From Medicago truncatula (lineage: Eukaryota > Streptophyta > Magnoliopsida > Fabales > Fabaceae), in contig NC_053045.1 in NCBI RefSeq assembly GCF_003473485.1, forward strand, positions 63,985,994 to 64,049,993: a stretch of DNA of 64,000 nucleotides. The letters are read 5' to 3'. Position numbers and translations under genes: made by a program. Of this stretch, positions 1 to 11,102 are shown piece by piece. The notes under the pieces were generated by a model, which did not search any database, was not told the origin of the DNA, and was given only the letters and a program-made list of their open reading frames with translations. Each line of letters starts with the position of its first letter. Position 1 is the stretch's first letter.

Positions 1-2560
1 GACTTTATATTTAGCAAAAGCAGCCTAAGTTTGGAATAGTTTTTGCTGGATGCGGTAATAGGAACATTGCTGACCGATTAGTCACTACTTGATCATTTTT
101 TATACTTTTTTGCAGAAATCTTAACTTATTCATATTTAAGGTTCTCCACAAATTTGATTGTTTTCTCCGTGATCCAAGTCATTTCACTGTCTATAGAGCC
201 AATAGCTTGTCACCAAGGTGGAAATTTTATACCTTCCTTCCTTCATGCTTATATGAGAATGGCATGTTTAGGACTGGAATTCTAATTTCACATAAATAGA
301 GAGCATTACACAGACACATATCCATTATTCCTGCCTCAAATGAAACCCAAGCTAATTGCAACAGAAAACATGCAAAATTGAACATCGCTTACTATTGAAA
401 ACCAGCAAAATACTGCACCAGGAAAGCATAAAAGTCAAGCTGAAGAACCAACTCTCAAACAAAATAGACAACAACTACACAAATAAAAAACAGGTTGTCA
501 TTAGATAACTATATCATAAATGTTCAAAGGCAATATCCATTGATCAGAATGATAATACCTAAATAAAAATGATTGAAACATATACCTTCTTGAAAAAAAT
601 TCCAAGGGGTGGAAAGAAGCCAGCAGATAGAAGCACGGCCGAGAACATTTATGATATAGTTATCAAACTCATGATTTAAAGGAAAAATAACAAAATAAAT
701 GAATTGAATGGACTAAACAAAAAATAATTAGAGGAGGTATGAGAGAATCAATTGCTCTCCCAAATCCTTAAAGGAATGAACTCTCTCCTCCCAAATGACT
801 GTGTCAAATTAGCCTTTGCACACCAACATCTCATGTATCCTAATTCATTAGATACAAACCTTTTTTCCAATAACACTAAATTAAAAAACAAAGATGAATA
901 ATACTAATCAATAATTACATTTACTACATGAATCTATTTATTTGTTGCTGTGGCTTTTCAATACTATATTCACCCATATGTAACTTACATCGTACGAAAG
1001 AAGTTGATTTGTGAAAGCATATCGACTCTCAACATACTGCTCAAATTGAAAAAACTTTTATATCCTCAAATGCACATATCTACCATATAATATAGGTGAA
1101 ACAAAACAGATTCCAAAATGCAAGGGGTTCCTTTAAGGAACTATATATGGACATCACGAAGCAGTCAAGTTTACATATTCCATTCAGAAGTTTACCGTCT
1201 TTTCAGTAACTCCACTAATATGAAATAGAAACAACTAAAGAAATTAACTTATTTCAATATTAAAATTGCAAAATCGACAATCTTACACTAAATGCAAGAG
1301 CCAAACCACAACCACGAAAAATGAAAATCCAGAATGGCAAAACATAAACTAAAAACCCGTATTCTATTCCAACGTACTTGCAGACCAAAGCAAATAGCAA
1401 AATGAAAGAAGCTATGCTGCACATGAATAGTATAAATGTGGCTCTGTTGCCATTGCAGTATTGTACCTCCAGAAAAATATGTTGTACAACAGCATCCATA
1501 GGCCAAAACATCTATGAAAACACAAAAAAATTTATACAAAAGAAAAACAACTCCGAATTATGCAGAAAATTGCCTCGTCATGCAGTTGAAATTTCCAATC
1601 ATAATACATACGGGTAGAAAGACCACCAATATTCTCAATAACCTACTCACACTAACCTTCTCTACAACCTACTCAGTTGAAAGAACAATATTATGAAACA
1701 GACACCCGTTCCATTCCTGCCAAATAGACCGCTAATTTCAAAGCGTCATAATTTTCCCAATATTGCTATACATTTAATTATAATTTTCCCAAATCGAAAT
1801 CTCCTATTTGAAAAATCCAAAAATCATAAATTCAAAAAGAATCAATTCCAAGGCCTGTGCAAACTTGAATGACTATGTGTAGTGTAGGCATTATACATGA
1901 ACGAAATTTGACCTTTTCTTTAACATGTGCAAAGTTTCAAGAACACTAAACTTAAAATTGTGTTATAAAAAAACTGAGATAAGCAACGCTAAAATTGCTC
2001 AATGACAGAAAAACAAACCAAACCAAACCTCAACAATTATTTATATGAACAGTTACCTTAATTTGTCATAGAAATCTAAAAACAAAAATGCAAGAATGTA
2101 TACCATTGTGAAATTGAAAGTTGGGAACAAAATTCTGAAATCAAATGGTCAAATCTTAATATTAAGGGTGAACACATAACATCCTTTTAAAACCAATGCT
2201 TAATGGACAATAAAAATCAATAGCAGCAAAATGACCAATGAGATTTTACAAACGCATTTCTAAACCCTAAACAATCATATATTTTTTTCATTCCTTCAAA
2301 ACATTATAACTCAAAGGGAATCACTAAAACAGATGAAAGAGGTATTAAAGCAACAATAAGGTTAGCTAATATAGAATGCAACATAGAAAAAACTTGAAAA
2401 TCCATAAACACAATACGCCAACGAGGAAAAATGATGAATAATCAAAACTATAATAATTAGTGTTGAATAAGATTCACACAGAATGAAAAATGGAAAAGGA
2501 AAAGCATCAAAGAATTTTGATTAGAAAAAGTATATCAACAAAAAAAAAATTGTAAAATAT
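1..2560. other. AT-rich stretch with no recognised gene
   Basis: No open frame here resembles a known protein. A short hydrophobic minus-strand frame lies near 1260-1511, but it has no recognisable domain or splice context. The first 110 bases could be the last exon of a plus-strand gene entering from the left, because a frame reads to a stop near 108, but this is too short to judge. The stretch may hold introns or UTR of a gene running off the left edge. Confidence 0.4.
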
Positions 2561-2887
2561 CAAAAATTTCAAACATCTGGATTTCCTTTGGAATTAGAAG
2601 ATCCACATATGAGAGTCCCAGACTATATTCCTCTCTTGCCATCTGAATACATACCAAAATTGAACAAATTAAGGGAAAAATTGAAGAAAATAATATAAAA
2701 AAAAAGACAATTCTTTTTTCAATTTGATAACCTAAATCACAAATACGGAAATATAGATTTGAGATGAAGAAACCAATTAATGATGTTAGAAGTTACCTGC
2801 AGAAGAACCAAGGAGGAAGAGGTTGCGAAGTGAGAGTGAGTGGGAGACCCGGTCCAAGACAGCTACAACATCTATTACATGATCGCT

Positions 2888-3181
2888 GTCAAGTTCGCTC
2901 ATGTAGAGAAATCTACGATCTGATCGCTATAACACGTAGTCATGAGATAATCCGAGGATGTAACCTACTGCTGAGGCGTTACCGGTGACGACGGCGATGG
3001 TTGGTATGGGAGGAGAGAGAATTTCGGAGACGATGAAACAGAGGAGATCGTCGATGAGGATCATGCGAGAGTTGTTGTTTTGTGCCCAGTCGATGTCATA
3101 ACATTAGAGAAGAATCTGCCCGTGTGTGGTGGTGATGAGGGCGGAGGAGGTGGTGGCTTGTTGACGGACATGGAGGAGGGC
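2888..3181 (-). pseudogene. Enoyl-CoA delta-isomerase (ECI1-like) pseudogene fragment
   Basis: The family is peroxisomal delta3,delta2-enoyl-CoA isomerase of the crotonase fold, which moves double bonds so that unsaturated fatty acids can enter beta-oxidation. Read 5' to 3' on the minus strand, the frames give ALLHVRQQATTSSALITT, then GRFFSN, then a YDIDWAQ segment, then the block PTIAVVTGNASAVGYILG and LSHDYVL, ending at RFLYMSELD. These match, in order, the middle of plant ECI1 proteins as I remember them. At least two frameshifts are needed, near the THG/RFFSN junction and right after FSN. An in-frame TAG at 2927-2929 sits where the family has a methionine after YVL. Homology stops after SELD and the C-terminal third is absent. 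It is a dead, partial copy. Moderately high confidence in family, high in its being broken. Confidence 0.8.
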
Positions 3182-3586
3182 GAATTTGATTTGTAGATAT
3201 AGAAAGAATGAAAAGAAGAAGTTGCAGAGGAGATGGGAAGAGATGGAGAAAGATGAAAAGAGAAAACTGAATTATTGGGAGATGGGAGAGAAGAGAAGGA
3301 TAAAAATGGAGGAGAAAGAGGTGTGCATCGATGAGTGTCCATAAGGGAATTGGAGAAAATACAGGATTGGAAAATGCTATTGGGAACGATGAATTGTCTC
3401 GAGATCAACACAAACAGTTTGGAGCCAAAACCATCACAATTAGGGTTGACAGTGTTGTCGCACGGGTCATAAATATAATGAAAAAATATGGGAGCGATAA
3501 TCTTTAACAAAAAAATTATCGAATAATAAGTACATATGAATGTCAAATATTATTATATGGTCACATTGCGTTGGATTTTTACATGT

Positions 3587-3922
3587 TTAAAAAACATATT
3601 TGTACGCTACATTTGACGTCGTATTGATGCAATCGTCGTTTTCATCAATCAACAAAATTTTTATACCATCTCTCGACGTAACTCTTGAGATTGCAACATA
3701 TAGCTGACCATGGGAGAATACCGATTGGAAAAGATGGTTAACAACATTGTAAAAGATCAATTGGAAAAGTAACGCATGAATTCCGTTTGCAAAAGGGTCG
3801 TCCATATTATTATATTTCAAAATGATTCCTAATGTCATAATCATCCTTGCAATTTCCACCGGAGTAAAAATTTGATTAAAATGCTGATTTAGTGTTAACG
3901 GAAGGGACCAAGTTGACACCAT
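3587..3922 (-). mobile_element. Helitron-type helicase C-terminal remnant
   Basis: The minus-strand frame carries the segment SVFSHGQLYVAISRVTSRDG followed by IKILLID. This is the C-terminal signature of the PIF1-like helicase encoded by plant Helitrons, the rolling-circle transposons. The block before it (PVEIARMIM, DDPFANGIHALLFQL) is only loosely helicase-like, and the usual INKSQGQS motif just upstream of VFSHGQ is missing, so the copy looks internally deleted. No Rep/HUH domain and no 3' hairpin plus CTRR terminus was found nearby. It is a degenerate fragment and cannot be autonomous. Confidence 0.8.
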
Positions 3923-4206
3923 AAGTAAATGTCATTGTAGTCTTTTAGGTGAATAATTGATAAGAACCAACGTCCCTCGATTTTTTTTTGATAAGAACCA
4001 ACGGTTCCCTTCAAAATAGAAGAGGAGAGTCGTAGTTCAGAATAATTTATGGACTGCATAATACTATTGATTATACACACATTTATATATACCTCAAGGG
4101 CCATACATGATATAATTATAATTTCAAGATTAAATTGAAGGTTACATCTTTCTAATTTACGTGATTTTTTTTATTTAAGTTTATGTAGCATTATATGTGA
4201 TCTTGT

Positions 4207-4518
4207 TCAATTAACTCCCTTAAATAATTTATGAGTTTGTTCAAATATTGGATGTACATACATATTACAGCTCTCTATTTTTGTAACCTTAAATATTGCA
4301 TGGAATCTAAATACAATATTGAACAAATTGTCATGCTTATAAATAAGAACACGTTTTGGTGCACCAATCCTCACGCCAGCCCCTTCACGCACACGACAAC
4401 TCTGACAGTATTGCTTCCAGCTTCCACCAATCTTGAAAAGCATGTTCGGGCAACAAACGAAGGTGTTAGTGCATTTCCATAAATATCCAGTATCATCGGT
4501 GAGGAAGAATTCCTTCAT
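4207..4518 (-). pseudogene. B3-like DNA-binding domain fragment
   Basis: The 103-residue frame begins MKEFFLTDDTGYLWKC and contains FKIGGSWKQYCQSCRVREGA followed by GVRIGAPKRVLIYK. The order FKIGG-W, REG and a final short beta-strand resembles the second half of plant B3 domains, which bind DNA in transcription factors. It lies about 285 bp from the Helitron helicase remnant on the same strand, so it may be Helitron cargo or the decayed neighbour of one. The N-terminal part of a B3 fold is absent and no partner exons were recognised. The function is not assigned; the family call is moderate. Confidence 0.5.
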
Positions 4519-4529
4519 ATCCTTTGAAT

Positions 4530-5600
4530 TGAAAAGAACGACACCAAAAAATGATCATATGTGAAGGATATGAAGGACGTGTCCACCAGCAAAATCATTT
4601 TAAAAGGGAATGACGTGTAACTGATACTAAATTAGACAAAATGGTAGATGCACTATCTGCATACGATGGAATCTCTCTCATTCTCACTTTCACTGCAGTC
4701 AAACAACACCATAAAGCAATCAAATTTGACATCATACAATTTCACAATTGTCAAAATCAAAGAAAAATAAACTATTTAGTTGTTCTCAAATTCAGAGAAT
4801 GATTTGATCCCATATGATAAGCACATCCGAGAATTACCTCAATGGAGTGAATCGTCACCAAGATGCTTTCCAAGGTGTAGAAGAACCTATATGGTAACAA
4901 CTATGCACACAAAGCAGACATAGAAACTGCGTCAATGCAATGAAAGGCGTAGAAACAGTCATGAAAAAAATTGTCGATGCACTGTGAATCAGCCTTCACA
5001 GATCAGTATTAATCTAATCTGGCCGGAACACAGCTTGCACAGACTGCATAATTTGCAGCAGTTGCACTTACATGTTGCAAGCAATACACCAAATGTGCTA
5101 GTGCAGTAGTAGCACTTACATACAGTAGCAGAACTTCGTTTCACTAATCCGTTTATCATCTTTAATACTTTCTGCTGCAACGGACCGGTAATTTCCAAAG
5201 CTCTCCTCCTTCAGTACTCCTAAATGTGCTAGTGCATCTACTACTGAAAACAAATCCAATTCCCATACATCAATGCAAGGCCAGGGGCCAGTAAGAACAA
5301 AATAGCAATCATTCAAACTCACACAAATCCATAAACTACAATCAAGAAAATAACATAAGCACCATCTCCATGTTAAGCTATAAATGCTACTGCTTTTATA
5401 TATGTCCAGTGCCTTTTACATTATCCACCAAACAGAACTATCGTTCACAAAATTATAACTATGGTGCAGAAAATACAATAATGTGTAATATATGATATTA
5501 ATATACACTTCAGTGTTCAAACTAAAATAACCCAGTATGTATATTACAAAAACAAAATATATAACATAAAATATTTGGGTGACAAAAACAAAACACTTTG
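4530..5600. other. Intergenic, no gene seen
   Basis: Only short frames without recognisable domains. A small cysteine-rich minus-strand frame at 4989-5198 has repeated C-x-L-C spacing but no signal peptide and no splice context. I treat it as chance. Confidence 0.4.
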
Positions 5601-5608
5601 CACACTAG

Positions 5609-5997
5609 TGTGTAGAAAAACAAGGTTTAGACCAACAAACAAATTAGGGTTTATAGAGAATCTCTCTTGGCAACAACTCTAGGGTTGGGATTGTTTTGAT
5701 TCACCTTGAACAAAACACTATTAGGATTGAGTCTCTTGGTCACGGGAAGAGGCTGAGACTTGGGTAGAATTAGGTTTGAAGACTGATTCTTGAAACTCAT
5801 TATCTCTTTGTAAAGAAACTCATTCATTATAGTGGATCGGAGAGCTGCTCTCTCCCCATACTAGGTCATCATTAGACCGAACTGGGTAAACAAATATCTT
5901 GTGTTTTCTCTCTCTCTCTTTTATCTCTTGCTGTTTTTTGTTTGGATTAATTGCTACCCGCCTGATTTGATTACTTGATATTAATTTGCTCCACACA
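5609..5997 (+). mobile_element. Probable solo LTR of a Ty1/copia-type retrotransposon
   Basis: The segment begins TGTGTAG and ends CCACACA. It has a leader-like CT-rich block (TCTCTCTCTCT near 5910) typical of the U5 side of copia LTRs. About 15 bases after the end lies TTATTGGTATAG, which resembles a degraded initiator-Met primer-binding site (TTGGTATCAGAGC in intact elements). No gag, integrase or reverse transcriptase frame follows and no second LTR was found, so this is read as a solo or truncated LTR. Boundaries are approximate. Confidence 0.45.
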
Positions 5998-6639
5998 TCA
6001 AGTTTTTATTGGTATAGTTTTCTCAACGAATTCACAACAAGATTGAAAAATGATAGAATGTGTACATGCATGTGAATGCACCAAACCTAGTAGAAGTCAC
6101 AATGCTCTAATAGGAAGAAGAAGAAGAAGAAAACAAGGATAGAGTTTTATGGAACGTTTTAGAACAACCAGAGAATAAGATGCAGGAAATAGCCGGCGTG
6201 ATTTACCAGTCAACCATAATTACCACGAAAGAGAGAGTGAGAGAGAAATAATAATTAAATTGTAGAATTAATTATTAAGAAATGAAGTAACTTATTTTTG
6301 GTACCGTTTCAAAAGGGGTGGGCAGTCCGATTCTGAACTCAATTGAACCTTTGAATTTTCGGCATTTCCAATTTGTAGTATTTAATAAGAAAAAACGTAC
6401 ATTGAATATTTTTTGTAAGAATAAATAGATTATGTGGAAAAGACTTAGCTACAAAGCACCGACACAAATACAAGACGACACCGATAAAATTAAGTAAAAA
6501 TAAAATAATTTAATATAATTACAAACAAATGTCGATGTAGTATTGATGTCGAACACGACATAGAGAGAGAGAGACAAAGTCTTGAATGAGAAGTGTATGC
6601 GCAAGGAAATGGAAGAGATGTATGTATGGTAGACTGACC

Positions 6640-6839
6640 AGCGCACCTTTATTGAATCTTCTCTTTCTTTGACTTAACATGACATGTTGACTGACTGACT
6701 TCTCAACAAATTTATCTCTTCTCTTTCTTTCTTAAGTTGTTTGTTCATAACAAACTATCAATCTCTTTTTGTTTGTTTCTCTCTATTTCATTTATTTTTT
6801 TACTAAATAACACTTTTGAACTCAACTCAAAGCAATAAA
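6640..6839 (+). promoter_or_regulatory. Upstream region of the Sec14-like gene
   Basis: CT-rich sequence with repeated CTTCTCTTTCTTT blocks precedes the ATG at 6840 and is consistent with a plant 5' UTR and proximal promoter. A convincing TATA box at normal spacing was not found. Confidence 0.3.
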
Positions 6840-7920
6840 ATGGATGCCATGAATCAGTTGCAGGAATTAATCATCAAAGTTGACCACCCATTGCAGACAA
6901 CTTTTCAGGTTAGTTAGTTAGTTTTGATCAAATAAATATATTGGATTCTTAATTAGTAATAATAATAATTTCTCAACTCAATGATTGATCAGAATGTTCA
7001 TCAAGGATATGTCACTGAAAACTTGACTCGCTTTCTAAAAGCAAGGGATTGTGATCCTTCTAAGGCTTATCAAATGGTATGTGCAACTCTAACTCTCTTT
7101 TTTGCTCAATGTATTTATATTCTCAAATCTCGATCGATCATGTTTTCAGTTGGTTGATTGTTTAAACTGGAGAGTACAAAATCAGATTGACAATATATTA
7201 TCTGTAAGTTTCTTATTCTATATCTTCATCCTTTACATTATTTCTTTATCGATCACCTCTATTTTTTTATTTTTATTTTACATGTTTCTATGCTCATTTC
7301 TTTTTCAGAAACCAATTATTCCTGCCCATTTATATAGAACAATCCGTGATTCACAACTCATTGGATTGTCCGGCTATACAAGAGAGGTGCTCATTCTTAA
7401 TCATAATCTTTATCACATCTTTGCCGTGCCTTACTCGAAGCGTTTGCTTTTTGACATCAATTGAAATGTTATGACTTAGTAGTTAATTGGTTTATATCCT
7501 TCATTTTTCTTTCCTTTTCAGGGTCTTCCTGTCTTTGCAATTGGTGTTGGGCTTAGCACATTTGACAAAGCATCAGTAAGTTTAATCATTTCAAAAACAA
7601 AAAGGGATGTTGCTTTTTGTTGGAGCACTATCTATTTACTCAATCTTCTGTGCTTTATTTCCTATTTGTATGATTGCAGGTCCATTATTATGTGCAGTCT
7701 CACATTCAAATGAATGAATATCGCGATCGTGTCATATTGGTTAGTATTAGTATTTAGAGTCTTCATATTTAACCTATTATTTGACCTTTTTGTTCTCTTC
7801 TTCTGACCCATGATATGGTTGTAGCCTTCTGCATCAAAGAAGCATGGGCGGCCTATTACCAATTGTGTAAAGGTTTTAGATATGACTGGCCTGAAGCTCT
7901 CGGCCTTGAATCACATTAAG
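6840..7920 (+). CDS. Sec14-like phosphatidylinositol transfer protein (CRAL-TRIO), 5' seven exons only
   Basis: Sec14-like proteins exchange phosphatidylinositol and phosphatidylcholine between membranes and prime inositol lipids for signalling. Seven exons join in frame, all in phase 0 with GT-AG borders: 6840-6908, 6993-7076, 7150-7203, 7309-7386, 7522-7575, 7680-7739 and 7825-7920, giving 165 residues. The N-terminal helix (YVTENLTRFLKARDCDPSKA) is the CRAL-TRIO N domain. The lipid-binding domain starts at GLPVFAIGVG and continues through HYYVQSHIQMNEYRD and KVLDMTGLKLSALNHIK. A donor (GTACCT) follows 7920, but the next exons, normally carrying the YPE/NAPYVFSACW-like core, are not present before the opposite-strand WEB-like gene. 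As seen here the gene lacks roughly its C-terminal half and is probably truncated, though its exons show no stops or frameshifts. Confidence 0.85.
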
Positions 7921-8431
7921 GTACCTTTTAGTTTCCACTGTTACTTGATCCAACAGGACCAATAGAGTTGGTATAGTGAACAACTTTGAGAGCATGTTGA
8001 AAAGATCATTAGCAGGCCCGAACCAATAAACAGTTGTGTATCTGATACAAGTCAAACATAAAACAAATTTTTACCCCAAAATTTGGGGTAAAAATAGCTA
8101 CATCTTATGTTGCTGCCTGGAATTAGAATATACAAATAGACAAAAACTTATCTACTAAGGGTTCTAGGAACATTGAGAAGAGAAAACCAGCATGTTAACA
8201 ATGAGAAATCGTATTTGCACAATTTTTTTTAAGGTTTTTGTTTTTTTTCATTTAAGAAAGGTGGAAACATTAACATGGTTTCCAAATTGTATGGAAGAAT
8301 TACTGCTTATAATAAGTGATCTTTCAGTGCAAGGAGTCTTCTTTTCTTCCAACGGAAAGGCAGAAAGCCAACGCAAGAACCAATCATTCTGTTTTCTTTC
8401 CCATTTAGCTTTTGAATCTCTGCTTTCAGTT
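7921..8431. other. Junction between two truncated genes
   Basis: This follows the last Sec14-like donor and precedes the WEB-like stop on the opposite strand. It contains an exact short palindrome, CCCCAAAATTTGGGG, near 8074-8088. No missing Sec14 exon could be read here. It may hold the breakpoint that removed the Sec14 3' end, plus 3' UTR of the WEB-like gene. Confidence 0.4.
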
Positions 8432-9409
8432 CTAGATGCTCAACATCGAAGAATTATCTGAACAATTTGATATCGGTGAAGATGTACTATCAGGTTGACG
8501 ACATCTCCTTAATTCACGTTCAATTGCCACTTTTGCAGAATTTTCCATCTCTGCATACCACAAAGCCGTCTCCATTGCAGCCTTTGTTTCCTCAACAGAT
8601 TTCAGGTTAGCTTCCACCTTTATGTCTAATTCATTTTTCCTTGTGTACATTCCTTGCAACTCAGCCATGATAACTGCCTCTTTCTTTTCTGCCAATTCTT
8701 GGTATTCCTTCACTTTTCCATTCAGTGACTCAAACTCTTCCTTTGACATCCTGATCTTTCCGCTGAATTTTGAAATCGAGAGTCTACTTTGCACGTCGGA
8801 GATAATCTTCATCTCTTTAATGGCTTTTTGTTCTGCTGCTTTTGCTGCTTTAGCCTCTTCCAAAACAAGTTCTAGCTTTTTCTCTGCTTCTTCAGCCGCT
8901 GCTCGGGATGCTTCAGCTTCTTGCTTCAGTTCCTGAGCCTTTCTGCTCATCTCTTCAGCTTCTCTTTTTGCATCTTCTGTCTCCGATTGTAGCTTCTGGA
9001 TTTTACAACTTTTCATGTAGAAAACATTGGCATCCACGGTACCTGGCTGAGGCCCCGCCTCTTCTGCGCTCTTTTGCAATTCACCAGTGAGGTTAAAAGC
9101 AAGAACTTCTGCTGCTTGTTTCTTATCCTTAAGTTCATCTTGCTCTTTCTTCACTTGTTTCAATTCTGTCCTAAGAGAAAATACTAGCTTTTTAAGGGAG
9201 ATTTCTTCTGCAGCAACATCCTGTAGTGTCTTTGTGGCTTCTTTGAGTTCTGAAGTTAGAAGTTTCACAGAATCCATCTTGGAAGCATGGATCTTTTTCA
9301 TCTGCTCTTGAAGAACCTCAATCTCTGCACTTGTTTCGGCAAGTTTGGCGTCTAGGCTTTGGATTAGTTCTGGATCATCATATTCATTCTTTAAGCTAAA
9401 TTCATCCAT
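8432..9409 (-). CDS. WEB family coiled-coil protein, N-terminally truncated
   Basis: WEB/PMI2-type proteins (DUF827) are long coiled coils; WEB1 and PMI2 act in chloroplast photorelocation. This 325-residue single-exon frame is almost wholly heptad-rich. Key blocks are SLDAKLAETSAEIEVLQEQM near residue 19, LKKLVFSLRTELKQVKKEQ near 72, ETEDAKREAEEMSRKAQEL near 143, EEAEKKLELVLEEAKAAKAA near 172, and MSKEEFESLNGKVKEYQELA near 222. These align in order with the C-terminal half of At5g55860-like proteins, which are about twice as long. The N-terminal half is missing. The ATG at 9409 sits next to very AT-rich DNA with no acceptor, so the start is only the first available methionine. Possibly a retained gene fragment; its expression is unknown. 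Confidence 0.75.
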   Translation of the reverse strand: MDEFSLKNEYDDPELIQSLDAKLAETSAEIEVLQEQMKKIHASKMDSVKLLTSELKEATKTLQDVAAEEISLKKLVFSLRTELKQVKKEQDELKDKKQAAEVLAFNLTGELQKSAEEAGPQPGTVDANVFYMKSCKIQKLQSETEDAKREAEEMSRKAQELKQEAEASRAAAEEAEKKLELVLEEAKAAKAAEQKAIKEMKIISDVQSRLSISKFSGKIRMSKEEFESLNGKVKEYQELAEKKEAVIMAELQGMYTRKNELDIKVEANLKSVEETKAAMETALWYAEMENSAKVAIERELRRCRQPDSTSSPISNCSDNSSMLSI

Positions 9410-9519
9410 ATTTATTAAGTTTATTTTTTTAAATATTTTTTTGTTAATAAATTTTAAATTAGTTGATATTTTTTTAAAAAAATATGTTGTTTTTTAACAT
9501 AAATAAAATGAAATATGGG

Positions 9520-9675
9520 TCAATGGGCCGGCCCAAAGCTCGGTGGGCCAGCCCGCCCGGCCCAACTTTTTTATGGCCCAAATGGGCTTGGGCCGAAAAA
9601 GCCCGAGTGCATTTTTTGGTTAGTTTTTTAGGGCCGGCCCGGCCCATGAGCCCGACCCATTTTTGACAGCTCTAC
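9520..9675. mobile_element. Truncated GGCCGGCCC-rich transposon end
   Basis: A dense cluster of GGGCCGGCCC and CCCGGCCC motifs lies in otherwise AT-rich DNA and ends with CCCATTTTTGACAGCTCTA. Subterminal GC-rich repeats next to such an end are typical of non-autonomous hAT-like elements in plants. The opposite terminus was not found, so it is a fragment. The open frame through it is a by-product of the repeats. Confidence 0.45.
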
Positions 9676-9981
9676 TTGTCACCCTCGATAAGCACCATCT
9701 CTACCTTAACCTTGTTATTAATATGCGAAATGTTAACCAATGTCCATGGGGTACTGGTTAAGGAAACAAATATAGTAGTTTTTGTATCGGAAATTGTGTA
9801 ATCAATTTCTCAAAAATAAAAAAAGTGTTATTCTTCATTCAAATTTTCTTTTTTTGGATTCCTTCCGGAGACACCGGTTAACAACCCATAACTTATTATT
9901 ATGACCTACAACATAATAATATTATGTATCCTAGAGGCAATTTTTTTTTTATACAGATAAGATTTTATGTATCCTATTGAA

Positions 9982-10541
9982 TAGGCATGGCAACAAAACC
10001 CATACCCGTGGTTACCCGTCCGAACCAAATCCAATTTGACGGATTTTCCCTGTTTTGACTGGGTTTGGATATGAGTATGGGTTTTCCCCGATCTCGAAAC
10101 ACAGGTATGGGACGGGTAACGGGTATATAGGTACCCACCCCGAACCCATATCCAAACCCGTCCCAAATGTAAAAAAACTACTTTATGTTGATATGTTATG
10201 TTATTTTGTTTGATAATTGTCACGTTAATAAAAACTACCATTGATATTTAAAGGATCAACTATAATTTTGTCTGACAGATGTGAAAGTGAGAGCTTATTG
10301 TTGGATAATGTATTACAACGTTGCTCTTGGGGATGCAAAAAAACTTATATTTTTATTAAAAAAATTATTCAATGCGGGGACGGGGATGGAGCGGGGATAC
10401 CCGAACCCGTCGGGGACGGGGATGAGATTCAATTTCTCATCCCCATTGGATATGGGTAGGGTAACAGATAAGTATATGAGAATCCGGTATGGGGACGGGG
10501 AAGGTAAAACCCGTCCCCACCCCGCCCCATTGCCATGCCTA
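9982..10541. mobile_element. Non-autonomous hAT-type element with perfect 8-bp TSD
   Basis: Terminal inverted repeats TAGGCATGGCAA (9982-9993) and TTGCCATGCCTA (10530-10541) are perfect over 12 bp. They are flanked by an exact 8-bp duplication CTATTGAA at 9974-9981 and 10542-10549, the target-site length of hAT transposons. Subterminal DNA is rich in CCCGTCC and GGGGACGGGG motifs, likely transposase-binding repeats. The 560-bp body has no transposase. The perfect target site suggests a fairly recent insertion. Confidence 0.92.
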
Positions 10542-11102
10542 CTATTGAACTCATATGATAGATTGCATTTATTATCAATAAAGGAATTAGTTACCTTTGA
10601 TTCAGATTCAATACATAGCTTCGTGAATTTCTGAAGGGGCATTTCGTCTTGCTTTTTCACTTGTGTCAGGTGGATGTTAACATGCTCTAGATTTACATGA
10701 CTCTTTAGAATCATTCCCACTATTTAAACGTATTTGCTACAAAATTTTAACCAAATATATTAACTTTTGTTGACCAATTTTTGCTTATATTTTGGGACGA
10801 ATGGAGTAGTTGTTAATTGCTATTGCTTTTGCTTCTTTTGATGCATAAGATATACAGTAATTATAGCTAACCAATCTACGAAAATAAGGAAGGATTGTGG
10901 ACGATACAAGGGAAGAAGAGGGGTTTTAAAAAATTTAGGGATTGTGCCATCGAAATTAAGGAGATACTTTCAATATAATGCACTTGAATGATTAATGATC
11001 AAATAATAGTTGGGGGCAGAGCCATTATTCAAGAAGTTTTATGACTAACTTGAATAACGTTTTACCGATCTAGATTCATGAGGCTTATTCTAGAGTACTG
11101 TT

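Noticed and set aside
1260..1511. Small membrane protein
   Set aside because: Hydrophobic but without family similarity; AT-rich DNA often gives such frames.
2764..2988. Plus-strand 74-codon frame
   Set aside because: It is the antisense of the ECI1-like pseudogene and has no domain.
3061..3546. 161-codon minus-strand frame with proline run
   Set aside because: It crosses frameshifted ECI1-like sequence and low-complexity DNA; the true homology is spread over other frames.
4989..5198. Cysteine-rich small secreted peptide
   Set aside because: No signal peptide, irregular cysteine spacing, and no promoter or splice context.
7102..7464. 120-codon plus-strand frame
   Set aside because: It reads through exons 3 and 4 of the Sec14-like gene and their introns; the spliced exons explain the signal.
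8622..9311. Three plus-strand Ser/Phe/Leu-rich frames
   Set aside because: They are antisense shadows of the coiled-coil WEB-like frame.
9484..9666. 60-codon Pro/Trp/Gly-rich frame
   Set aside because: Produced by the repeated GGCCCGGCCC motifs of a transposon end.
10281..10720. Overlapping 117- and 135-codon frames
   Set aside because: They lie on GC-rich subterminal repeats of the hAT-type element and have no domain.
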